Shown: positions 1 through 5,446, numbered from the stretch's first letter. The stretch: 14,299 nucleotides of DNA from Parcubacteria group bacterium GW2011_GWA2_47_8b (GCA_001003205.1 LCOU01000023.1:1-14299), one strand, 5' to 3'. Program-made: numbers and translations. The notes: generated from the letters alone by a model not told the origin.

Positions 1-1227
1 TGGCCGCGACCAAAATTTCGTTGGCCACTCCGGGCTGTCCTTTCATCTCGGCGCCCGCGTAGAAAATCGCCATACCGCCGCCGGGCACGATACCTTCTTC
101 CATTGCCGCCTTAGTGGCCGCGACGGCATCTTCCACTCTCTGCTTCAATTCTTTTTGGGCCGATTCGGTCGGCGCGCCAACTTTAATGACGGCAATGCCG
201 CCGGCAAGTTTGCCGAGCCGCTCCTGCAATTTTTCCTTGTCAAAACCGGACTCCGCTTTCTGCAACTGCGCCTTAATCTGCGCCACCCGTTTTTGGATTT
301 CTTCCTTATCGCCTTTGCCACCCACAATCGTGGTCATGTCCTTGTTGGAAACGACGCGATGCGCCGAACCGAGGTCGTGCAAATCAACAGTCTCCAATTT
401 TTTACCCAACTCCTCGGAAACAAACTGCGCGCCGGTAACAACGGCAATATCCTGCAACATCTCTTTTCTCCGATCTCCGAAACCCGGAGCTTTAATCGCC
501 AGCACGCTGAAAACGCCGCGAAGCTTGTTGACCACCAAAGTGGTAAGCGCCTCGCCCTCAACCTCATCAGCAATGACCACCATTTCTTTCTTGCCGCTCT
601 GCACGACTTTTTCCAAAAGCGGAAGGATTTCGTTGAGCGCGGAAATCTTTTTGTCGGTAACTAAGATGTAAGGGTCTTCCAGGACCGCCTCCATGCGTTC
701 AGAATTGGTCATCATATACGGAGAAATATAACCTCTATCAAACTGCAGACCCTCTACCACGCCGTATGAATTGCTGATGGTGTTGGAATCCTCAATTGTC
801 ACCACGCCTTCCTTGCCAACCTTGCTAATCACTTCGGCAATTAGTTTGCCGATAGTTTTGTCCTTGGCGGAAAGCGAGGCCACTTCTTCCAGTTTTTTCT
901 GGTCGTTAATCAGCTCTTTTTGAGTTTCCAGCTTTTTGATAATTTGCTCGGCGCCGGTTTTGAGATCCTCGGCAAGCTGGATAACATTTACGCCTTTGGT
1001 TTTCAACGCTTTTTCACCCTCTTCAGATTTTCAAATTTGTCTTCCAGCTCAATTTCTTTGGCAACGGTTACGCCGTCAAAAGTCACCTGCGGCGCGCCGT
1101 AACCTTTTTCCATAACAACCGCTTTGCCCCGCGGACCTAAAGTGGCGCTGACCGCCCTGGCAAGCTTGTCTACTCCCTTTTTCAGAGCCTCGCGCGCTTT
1201 TTCGTTGAATAAAAGTTGTTTAGCCAT
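1..1227 (-). CDS. groEL: Chaperonin GroEL, 3'-partial, broken by an internal deletion and frameshift
   Basis: GroEL is the 60 kDa ATP-driven ring chaperonin that folds cytosolic proteins with the GroES lid. The ATG at 1225-1227 opens MAKQLLFNEKAREALKKGV, and typical GroEL sequence continues to KFENL. At about 1019-1026 the reading shifts frame. It resumes as EEGEKALKTKGVNV and then runs unbroken to the left edge, with VVEGLQFDRGY, ILVTDKK, APGFGDRRKEML and EEGIVPGGG all present. Aligned by eye to E. coli GroEL, about 31 residues are missing between KFEN and the EG that precedes the GxNP segment. The missing piece contains the conserved GDGTTT loop that binds and hydrolyses ATP. The visible part ends near E. 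coli residue 440, so roughly 100 residues lie outside the window. It is downstream of groES with a 101-base spacer. As written it cannot be functional. Because groEL is normally essential, I treat a sequence or assembly error as at least as likely as true decay. Family identity is certain. Confidence 0.93.
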
Positions 1228-1238
1228 AGATGTACTTA

Positions 1239-1320
1239 CTAATTACAAATAAACTCTAATCTACTAATGTCTAATTCGCGAATTCGCCATTAGCTTAATT
1301 AGTATTTCATTAGTGATTAG
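1239..1320. repeat. Mirror array of four CTAAT and four ATTAG motifs between groES and groEL
   Basis: The groES-groEL spacer holds four CTAAT copies (1239-1243, 1256-1260, 1264-1268, 1271-1275), then the perfect 12-base palindrome AATTCGCGAATT (1273-1284), then four ATTAG copies (1289-1293, 1298-1302, 1309-1313, 1316-1320). The two halves are inverted relative to each other, so the transcript can fold: 1263-1268 pairs with 1298-1303 and 1271-1275 with 1289-1293. It lies inside the expected groES-groEL mRNA. A CIRCE operator is not present. The function is unknown: intercistronic hairpin, operator or simple dispersed repeat are all possible. Confidence 0.6.
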
Positions 1321-1328
1321 TAAATTAT

Positions 1329-1619
1329 TCATTCTATGATTGCTAGTATGTCACTTTCCTCGCCGACCAGATATTTTTTGCCGTCCACTTCAATTTCGTC
1401 CGGCCCGTATTTTTTAAATAAAACTTTGTCGCCGACTTTCACCGACATCGGCACAGCATCGCCTTTTTCACTTGCCTTGCCCGGACCGACGGCAACAACC
1501 AGGCCCAATACCGGCTTTTCTTTCTCGGCCGTATCCGGCAAAACAATGCCCGACTTAGTGGCTTTGTCTTCCTTTATGGCTTCAATAAAAACGTGGTTTG
1601 AAAGCGGTTGAAACTTCAT
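1329..1619 (-). CDS. groES: Co-chaperonin GroES
   Basis: GroES is the heptameric 10 kDa lid that caps GroEL and encloses the folding chamber in the cytoplasm. The 96-residue product has the family length. It opens with the characteristic MKFQPLSNHVFIE strand (PLxDxVxV-like), has the mobile-loop region with SGIVLPDTAEKEKP (residues about 23-36), then VGPGK, VKVGDKVLFKKYGPDEIEVDG and a C-terminal EESDILAIIE. All match GroES. It is the first gene of the groES-groEL operon, with a near-consensus promoter just upstream. No Shine-Dalgarno is visible before the ATG at 1617-1619, and the predicted leader is only about 8 nt. The gene is intact. Confidence 0.96.
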   Translation of the reverse strand: MKFQPLSNHVFIEAIKEDKATKSGIVLPDTAEKEKPVLGLVVAVGPGKASEKGDAVPMSVKVGDKVLFKKYGPDEIEVDGKKYLVGEESDILAIIE

Positions 1620-1634
1620 TGATTATTGATAGCT

Positions 1635-1662
1635 ATTTTAACTGGATTTTCCGGTTTGTCAA
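1635..1662 (-). promoter_or_regulatory. Sigma-70-type promoter of groES-groEL
   Basis: On the minus strand, TTGACA (1657-1662) is followed by a 16-base spacer and TAAAAT (1635-1640). The -35 box matches the consensus fully and overlaps the TGA stop of the upstream acetyltransferase gene (1659-1661). The -10 box ends 15 bases before the groES ATG, so the leader should be about 8 nt. No CIRCE or other inverted operator overlaps it, so heat-shock control by HrcA is not suggested here. Confidence 0.75.
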
Positions 1663-2147
1663 GAAGCCCTTCTTACATAAAGGCGGGTCTTGAAGACTCG
1701 GGGTATGTTTTTCATATGCTTGGCGTAGGACAGCCAGCGCCGCAGATTCAGCCGGTGCAGAATAAGTTTTGCCAGTACCGAAAATGGCAGACTTGAAAGA
1801 GACGCCGGCCCGAAACCGAAGTTTTCTATAACCCGCACCACTTGAGGGGCTTGGGTAAAAAGAAGGAGGTTGGGGATTTTGTCTTGCAGTTTAAGACGGA
1901 TTGCGTCAATTAGTTTATGCAAATAACCCTTGCCCCTAAACTCCGGAGCAATATACATAGTTGATAATTCTATCCAGTTGCCATAAGAATGCCAGAAACC
2001 GAAGCCGATGTTTTTTCCATTCTCACATACGGTAATCAGCCTGCCATCGCTGATGGCCCTCTCCACTTCTTTTGGATAGTAATACAAAAGCGGAATCTCC
2101 TTTTTGGATATTTCGGAAATTGATTTTACAAGCTGGCCGTTGTCCAT
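1659..2147 (-). CDS. GNAT-family N-acetyltransferase, substrate unknown
   Basis: The 162-residue product carries the GNAT acetyl-CoA fold. The strand ISDGRLITVCENGKNIGFGFW (about 33-52) precedes a conserved core, WIELSTMYIAPEFRGKGYLHKLI (about 58-80). In that core R71-G72-K73-G74-Y75 is the pyrophosphate-binding Q/RxxGxG/A-like loop. A second conserved part, NLLLFTQAPQVVRVIENFGFGPA, fits the C-terminal acetyl-CoA-contacting region, where a residue beside the helix (here in the ENFGF segment) contributes to catalysis in relatives. The tail is basic (RLNLRRW, RVFKTRLYVRR) and is not standard for the fold, so it may help bind a nucleic acid or an acidic partner. That is inference only. Its ATG lies 2 bases beyond the stop of the NADAR gene, so the two should be co-transcribed and translationally coupled. 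The substrate cannot be read from the sequence. Confidence 0.82.
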   Translation of the reverse strand: MDNGQLVKSISEISKKEIPLLYYYPKEVERAISDGRLITVCENGKNIGFGFWHSYGNWIELSTMYIAPEFRGKGYLHKLIDAIRLKLQDKIPNLLLFTQAPQVVRVIENFGFGPASLSSLPFSVLAKLILHRLNLRRWLSYAKHMKNIPRVFKTRLYVRRAS

Positions 2148-2149
2148 CT

Positions 2150-2596
2150 TTATTTCAATTCCGCCCTAACCTCCATCCAAAGTTTGCCGAGATGATTTTC
2201 GCCGTCTTTGTTCGGACCCCACCCCCAATACGCGTCTCGCCATGAATCTTCCACTAGTTCCTTATCGCCTGTTTCTAAAAGTTTCTTTTTAACATATGGG
2301 TGCTGGTCCACCTTGGCGCGCAAGATTTGCTTCATTATATCCAACTTAATACTGTCCCAGTTTTTCCTATATTTGCCGATGTTCGCTTGCGCCAGCTTTA
2401 GAGCCTCGTGAGCAGAGCGCGCGTTTCTTATTTGATTTTTTAAATCCTCGTTATCAAATTTTTCGGAATGATAAGCATGTTCCGAAGTCGGCCATAACAC
2501 ACCTTTCCACTCAATCGCGAAAGAAGAAAAATTGGAGAACACGTAAAATTCGTGCTCGTAAAAGAAAACTTGTTTATCGGTATCGCTGCCGTGCAT
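2150..2596 (-). CDS. NADAR-family N-glycosidase (YbiA/DUF1768-like)
   Basis: The protein is 148 residues, the usual size of a single-domain NADAR protein. Signature blocks are in order: FFYEHEFYVFSNF (11-23), WPTSEHAYHSEKF (35-47), EDSWRDAYWGWG (116-127) and NHLGKLWMEVR (135-144). Known members cleave N-glycosidic bonds. E. coli YbiA acts on riboflavin-pathway intermediates, and other members remove ADP-ribose from guanine bases in nucleic acid, opposing DarT-like toxins. Which reaction this one performs is not decidable here, and no DarT-like toxin gene is adjacent. I place the start at ATG 2594-2596 rather than at the in-frame TTG two codons upstream, because an extended -10 box ends exactly 6 bases before this ATG. 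It heads a two-gene unit with the GNAT gene. Confidence 0.88.
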   Translation of the reverse strand: MHGSDTDKQVFFYEHEFYVFSNFSSFAIEWKGVLWPTSEHAYHSEKFDNEDLKNQIRNARSAHEALKLAQANIGKYRKNWDSIKLDIMKQILRAKVDQHPYVKKKLLETGDKELVEDSWRDAYWGWGPNKDGENHLGKLWMEVRAELK

Positions 2597-2602
2597 TAAC
2601 AA

Positions 2603-2611
2603 ATTATACCA
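2603..2611 (-). promoter_or_regulatory. Extended -10 promoter giving a leaderless NADAR mRNA
   Basis: The minus strand reads TGG-TATAAT, a perfect extended -10 (TGnTATAAT). Six bases separate it from the ATG at 2596, so transcription should begin at or next to the A of the start codon. No Shine-Dalgarno fits in the space. The -35 region is weak, as is common with extended -10 promoters. Confidence 0.65.
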
Positions 2612-2647
2612 GACCCAAAATAAAAAATCTGCGGTTTTTGTGCTAAT

Positions 2648-2720
2648 GGGTGCCTAGAGGGAATCGAACCCTCAACATCGCTGCCACAGAGCGAAGTTTT
2701 ACCATTAAACTATAGGCACC
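2648..2720 (-). tRNA. tRNA-His (GTG anticodon)
   Basis: On the minus strand a full cloverleaf can be drawn. The acceptor GTGCCTA pairs with TAGGCAC. The anticodon arm is TCGCT-CTGTGGC-AGCGA, with GTG in the loop, and the T arm contains GGTTCGATTCC. An extra G lies at position -1 opposite C73, the standard histidine identity feature, and it is encoded here rather than needing to be added. The 3' end is followed by CA then TT, so no complete CCA is encoded beyond C73. The gene sits between the NADAR unit and the GC-rich unit. Confidence 0.93.
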
Positions 2721-2731
2721 ATTCACTACTA

Positions 2732-2760
2732 TTAATACTATTTTATGGCGGGCTTGTCTA
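2732..2760 (-). promoter_or_regulatory. Possible promoter of tRNA-His
   Basis: The minus strand has TAGACA (2755-2760), a 17-base spacer and TATTAA (2732-2737), with the -10 box ending 11 bases before the tRNA 5' end. Four or five of the six bases match the consensus in each box and the position is right. No experiment supports it. Confidence 0.4.
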
Positions 2761-2764
2761 ATAC

Positions 2765-2812
2765 ATATAAAAAAGCCCCGCGCCAAGATTTGTGTATCTC
2801 GACGCGGGGCGG
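2765..2812 (-). terminator. Intrinsic terminator of the GC-rich small gene
   Basis: The minus strand reads GCCCCGCG (from 2803-2810), a 20-base loop, CGCGGGGC (from 2775-2782) and then TTTTTT (from 2769-2774). An 8-base, all-G/C stem followed at once by six T is a textbook Rho-independent terminator. It lies 29 bases beyond the stop of the gene at 2839-3192 and upstream of the tRNA-His promoter, so it insulates that unit. Confidence 0.88.
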
Positions 2813-2838
2813 GGAGAGGAGGGGTGAGGGTTGTTGGG

Positions 2839-3192
2839 CTAGACGATGAACTGGAGCCGGCGGGCGGAACGACGCACCAGAGCGCCGTTGGATTTCCGAA
2901 GCACCGCCCTGTCGGACCCGTCCATGCGGACGAACTCCGCACGATGCACGACCGTCCCGGCAATGACATTGCCAAGACGGTCCAGCTTCAAGACCTCCAC
3001 GTCGGGAGCGAACGACTCGGAGGATACCGCCGGCAGGGGCTGGGTCTCGTCTTCTCCGATTTCTCCGACGGCCGACGCCATCCGGAGCCGGTCTTCCACC
3101 CCGACCAGGTAGCTCGTCAGCCTGCGCCGCTTGACGGCCTTCACGACCAGAACGGAACAGACGATCGCCAGCAGGGTCAGAATCCAGTACAT
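2839..3192 (-). CDS. Small membrane-anchored protein of unknown function, GC-rich
   Basis: I do not recognise a family. The 117-residue product begins with one strong hydrophobic helix (residues 2-18, YWILTLLAIVCSVLVVK), followed at once by the basic stretch KAVKRRR. This predicts a single-pass protein with its soluble part in the cytoplasm by the positive-inside rule. The middle (about 30-65) is acidic and probably flexible, with EIGEDETQPLP. The C-terminal part (about 66-117) is Arg-rich and may fold as strands (VEVLKLDRLGNVIAGTVV, AEFVRMDG, LQFIV). The gene has its own promoter, the perfect Shine-Dalgarno AGGAGG (3198-3203, 5 bases before the ATG) and a strong terminator. Two hand-counted 60-base stretches within it are 67% GC, against 43% in similar stretches of the next gene and htpX. 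It overlaps long open frames on the other strand, but expression signals support only this one. Confidence 0.7.
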   Translation of the reverse strand: MYWILTLLAIVCSVLVVKAVKRRRLTSYLVGVEDRLRMASAVGEIGEDETQPLPAVSSESFAPDVEVLKLDRLGNVIAGTVVHRAEFVRMDGSDRAVLRKSNGALVRRSARRLQFIV

Positions 3193-3232
3193 TTGAACCT
3201 CCTAGAAACGTTGTTAAAAGAGCATTATCGGT

Positions 3233-3262
3233 AGTGTATCACATCTTGGGTGAATTTGTCAA
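3233..3262 (-). promoter_or_regulatory. Promoter of the GC-rich small gene
   Basis: The minus strand has TTGACA (3257-3262), an 18-base spacer and TACACT (3233-3238), about 30 bases before a strong AGGAGG ribosome binding site and the ATG at 3192. The perfect -35 box directly abuts the left arm of a long inverted repeat that starts at 3264, so the repeat may influence this promoter. Confidence 0.65.
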
Positions 3263-3263
3263 G

Positions 3264-3330
3264 CCCCCACACCAAACGGGGATCATTTTGCAATGGCGCG
3301 CAAGCGCCAATCCTCGTTATGGTGTGGGGG
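3264..3330. repeat. Long nested inverted repeat at the 3' end of the NlpC/P60 gene
   Basis: CCCCCACACCA (3264-3274) pairs perfectly with TGGTGTGGGGG (3320-3330). The pairing continues, after one bulged base, through AACGGGGAT (3275-3283) with ATCCTCGTT (3310-3318), with one G-T wobble. An inner perfect hairpin, TGGCGC-GCAA-GCGCCA (3294-3309), has a GNRA loop on the plus-strand RNA. The right arm includes the last codons and stop of the NlpC/P60 gene. Neither side has a T-run, so it is not a standard intrinsic terminator. It may still block read-through, protect the mRNA end, or act as a binding site next to the downstream -35 box. Confidence 0.7.
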
Positions 3331-3934
3331 TCAAGTCTTTCAAAATCCGCCAACGGACGTCGTCCGAGGTCTCTATTTCCAATTCCGGTGGGAAGCTAAA
3401 AGTATAGGTAGCTTCGGGGTGGCGGATGATTCTAGCCGCGCCCCGATATTCTCCCCTTCTCGCTATGAACTCCCGCAGCGGGACCTCAACGACCGGAGTG
3501 GGTCGGTCCACGGCGTGGATCACGGTGCCGTGATCGGTAACCAAACCGACGTGCCCGACGCCGTATTTGGGGCTGTCTTCGTAAAGATTGCACGCGCCGG
3601 TTTTAAAAACCAAAGACCAGGGTTCGGGACGATCGAGTTTTATGCCAAAGGCCTTTTGCTGAACGGCGCGTCGCGGAATCCAAATTCCGCACAATCCAAA
3701 AAGGTACTTCATCAAACTGGAACAATCTACTGCCTTGGGCGCATTTTTGGAATGCAGGCCGCAAGCGTAGAACACGTTCCGCCTTCCGATTAAGCCTTGC
3801 GCGTACCACTCCGGATCAAAAATCTCACGGTGAAAACCCTGTTTTTGTAAGGTGGAACAGGCCCGCTCGGCATCAATTCCCGGCCAAGTGGAAAAATCCA
3901 CGGCAATTCTGTCGCCGACTGCCTGGTAGATCAT
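3317..3934 (-). CDS. NlpC/P60-type cysteine peptidase
   Basis: The 205-residue product contains the papain-like NlpC/P60 fold. The catalytic Cys is in AVDCSSLMKYLFG (C71), the catalytic His in GVGHVGLVTDHG (H128), and a third polar residue is H140 in VIHAV. Members usually cut peptide bonds in peptidoglycan stem peptides. This one has no signal peptide or membrane helix that I can see, so a cytoplasmic role or an unusual export route must be considered. The N-terminal 60 residues (PGIDAERACSTLQKQGFHREIFDPEWYAQGL) do not match a domain I know. I start at ATG 3932-3934, preceded by AGAAGGATA, which is a fair Shine-Dalgarno. A longer frame to 4000 would run into the divergent htpX gene and adds only basic, non-conserved residues. 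The stop codon lies inside a long inverted repeat. Confidence 0.82.
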   Translation of the reverse strand: MIYQAVGDRIAVDFSTWPGIDAERACSTLQKQGFHREIFDPEWYAQGLIGRRNVFYACGLHSKNAPKAVDCSSLMKYLFGLCGIWIPRRAVQQKAFGIKLDRPEPWSLVFKTGACNLYEDSPKYGVGHVGLVTDHGTVIHAVDRPTPVVEVPLREFIARRGEYRGAARIIRHPEATYTFSFPPELEIETSDDVRWRILKDLTPTP

Positions 3935-3952
3935 TATCCTTCTCCCAACGCA

Positions 3953-4005
3953 TTGCCTGTTAAAGAAACTGGTGATATAATACCATCTATTCTTATGCAA
4001 TTCAA
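3953..4005. promoter_or_regulatory. Divergent overlapping promoters for htpX and the NlpC/P60 gene
   Basis: Plus strand: TTGCCT (3953-3958), a 17-base spacer and TGA-TATAAT (extended -10, hexamer at 3976-3981), 13 bases before the htpX ATG. Minus strand: TTGAAT (from 4000-4005), a 17-base spacer and TATTAT (from 3977-3982), leading to a leader of about 35 nt with a Shine-Dalgarno before ATG 3934. The two -10 boxes share five base pairs, so one melted segment could serve both directions. Confidence 0.7.
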
Positions 4006-4849
4006 GTCGTTTATATTTTTAGCGGCGCTGACGGGGCTCATTCTGGCGGCAGGCTATTACCTGGGAGGCCAGCAGGGCGTCGTAACCGCCTTAGTCATTT
4101 CCGCGGTGATGAACGTAGGGAGCTATTGGTTTTCCGACAAATTAGTACTGGCAATTTATCGCGCCCGCCCGTTGGCGCCGGAACAAAATTTGCGCGTCCA
4201 TCAAATCGTGGAGCGAATCGCCGAAAAGACCAACCTTCCGAAACCGAAAATTTATATCGTCAATATGCCGGCCCCCAATGCTTTTGCCACCGGCCGAAAT
4301 AAAAACCACGCGGTAGTGGCTGTCACGCCGTCTATTCTTTCCCTGCTTAACGACAAAGAATTGGAAGGCGTGCTGGCGCACGAACTCGGCCATATCCAAA
4401 ACAAGGACATTTTGATATCTTCCATTGCCGCGACGCTGGCAGGGACGATTTCTTTTCTCGCGCAAATGGCTTATTACGGTATGTTATTCAGCGGACGTTC
4501 CGTCGGCGGACAAGACAATCGCAATCGCGGCAACAGCCTGGGTACCTTAGCGCTTCTGATTCTCACGCCCGTCATTGCCACCCTCCTCCATCTGGCCATT
4601 TCACGCTCGCGCGAATATCTCGCCGATGCGACCGGAGCAAAAACCACCGGTGATCCGGAGGGGCTCGCGTCCGCGCTGGAAAAAATCAGTTTCGCCGCCA
4701 AAACGCACCCGCTCATCGGCGAACCGAAACACGAAGCCACCGCCCACTTATTTATAGTGAACCCATTCAAGCCGTCGCTTTTAGTGCAATTGTTTTCCAC
4801 TCACCCGCCAGTTGAAGAAAGAATAAAGAGACTGCGTAATAAAAAATAA
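3995..4849 (+). CDS. htpX: Membrane zinc metalloprotease HtpX (M48B)
   Basis: HtpX is an inner-membrane protease that degrades misfolded membrane proteins. The 284-residue product has the family length and layout. Two N-terminal hydrophobic helices lie at about 4-21 and 29-46. The zinc motif HELGH is at residues 129-133 (two His ligands and the catalytic Glu), and the third ligand is E207 in SREYLADATGA. Further hydrophobic helices lie at about 141-165 and 182-202. The end, FSTHPPVEERIKRLR, is the conserved M48 tail. I start at ATG 3995, where the hydrophobic helix begins. The in-frame ATG at 3953 would lie within the promoter. No Shine-Dalgarno is evident, and the leader should be about 7 nt. 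It is divergent from the NlpC/P60 gene. Confidence 0.95.
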   Translation: MQFKSFIFLAALTGLILAAGYYLGGQQGVVTALVISAVMNVGSYWFSDKLVLAIYRARPLAPEQNLRVHQIVERIAEKTNLPKPKIYIVNMPAPNAFATGRNKNHAVVAVTPSILSLLNDKELEGVLAHELGHIQNKDILISSIAATLAGTISFLAQMAYYGMLFSGRSVGGQDNRNRGNSLGTLALLILTPVIATLLHLAISRSREYLADATGAKTTGDPEGLASALEKISFAAKTHPLIGEPKHEATAHLFIVNPFKPSLLVQLFSTHPPVEERIKRLRNKK

Positions 4850-4869
4850 ATCCCTCCGAAGCGCTAGTG

Positions 4870-4878
4870 TGTTAGAAT
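4870..4878 (+). promoter_or_regulatory. Extended -10 promoter giving a leaderless mRNA
   Basis: TGT-TAGAAT (hexamer 4873-4878) is an extended -10 with one mismatch. It ends exactly 6 bases before the ATG at 4885, and the intervening bases TAAAAA contain no Shine-Dalgarno. Transcription should start at the ATG itself. The -35 region is weak. Confidence 0.55.
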
Positions 4879-4884
4879 TAAAAA

Positions 4885-5361
4885 ATGCCGGAAAAGGAAA
4901 TAAGCTGGTCGGCGCCGGAGTTTGAGCACCACCAAAAGGACGCGCGCTGGTATTTGGCGAGCGGTTTCTTTATGGCTTTATTCTTGGCATTGGCGATTTG
5001 GCAGGGAAATTTCCTTTTCGCGATTTTTGTGGCTATGGCGGGAATTTTGTTTTTGCGTTTCGGCGCCCAGGCTCCGCATTCCATAGAATTCCGCCTGACC
5101 GACGCGGGTCTTGAGATTGCCGGAAAAAATCTGTATAGTTACGAGACTCTATTTGGCTTTGCCATTAACCGCCTGGATGCTCACGATGACGGATTTTCGG
5201 AGCTGATTCTGAAGAAAAAGCACCGGTTTGGGACTTATTTCAAGGCCTTGATACCGAACAGCAAGGTTGAAGAAACGAAAATTTTCGTCAACAAGCACCT
5301 GCCGGAAATTGAATACGAAGCTTCGCTGGTAGAGCACCTTTCAAGATTTTTTAAATTTTAA
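4885..5361 (+). CDS. Two-helix membrane protein of unknown function
   Basis: The 158-residue protein opens with a short polar segment (MPEKEISWSAPEFEHHQKDARWYL). Two adjacent hydrophobic helices follow at about 24-40 and 43-59 with a very short loop, so both ends face the same side. The C-terminal 95 residues are soluble and begin IEFRLTDAGLEIAGKNLYSYETLFGFAI, the look of a small beta-rich, PH-like domain. Proteins opening with a W-x-A-P-E-(F/Y)-E motif before a helix pair are, to my recollection, frequent hypotheticals in Patescibacteria. No function is assigned. It is 35 bases downstream of htpX but has its own promoter. tRNA-Arg begins 3 bases after its stop, so the two may share a transcript. 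Confidence 0.8.
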   Translation: MPEKEISWSAPEFEHHQKDARWYLASGFFMALFLALAIWQGNFLFAIFVAMAGILFLRFGAQAPHSIEFRLTDAGLEIAGKNLYSYETLFGFAINRLDAHDDGFSELILKKKHRFGTYFKALIPNSKVEETKIFVNKHLPEIEYEASLVEHLSRFFKF

Positions 5362-5364
5362 AAC

Positions 5365-5436
5365 GCCCTCATCGTTCAATGGATAGGACGCAAGATTGCG
5401 GATCTTGCAATTGAGGTTCGATTCCTCATGAGGGCA
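5365..5436 (+). tRNA. tRNA-Arg (GCG anticodon)
   Basis: Acceptor GCCCTCA pairs with TGAGGGC. The D arm is GTTC/GGAC. The anticodon arm is CAAGA-TTGCGGA-TCTTG, with GCG at positions 34-36, which reads CGC and CGU. The T arm is TGAGG-TTCGATT-CCTCA. The discriminator is A, followed by CAAC, so CCA must be added by an enzyme. Most bacteria read these codons with an ACG anticodon edited to inosine by TadA, so GCG is unusual. The gene begins 3 bases after the stop of the preceding coding sequence. Confidence 0.92.
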
Positions 5437-5446
5437 CAACAATAAA

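Noticed and set aside
114..671. Long open frames on the plus strand across groEL
   Set aside because: They lie antisense to clear GroEL coding sequence and have no family features of their own.
1228..1328. CIRCE (HrcA) operator in the groES-groEL region
   Set aside because: The TTAGCACTC-N9-GAGTGCTAA pattern was looked for in the spacer and upstream of groES and is not there.
2824..3234. Plus-strand open frame of 136 codons over the GC-rich gene
   Set aside because: High GC leaves several frames open. Only the minus-strand frame has a promoter, AGGAGG, a hydrophobic start and a terminator in the right order.
2648..3262. Island integrated at tRNA-His
   Set aside because: No duplicated tRNA 3' end or integrase is seen near the GC-rich gene, so site-specific integration is not supported.
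3264..3330. Intrinsic terminator reading of the long inverted repeat
   Set aside because: No T-run follows the stem on either strand.
3293..3793. Plus-strand open frame of 166 codons
   Set aside because: It is antisense to the NlpC/P60 gene, whose catalytic Cys and His motifs are clear.
3953..3994. Upstream in-frame ATG for htpX
   Set aside because: It would place the TTGCCT/TATAAT promoter inside the coding sequence and adds polar residues before the first membrane helix.
3935..4000. Upstream extension of the NlpC/P60 protein by 22 residues
   Set aside because: It would overlap the htpX start and both promoters. The ATG at 3934 has a Shine-Dalgarno and the extra residues look non-coding.
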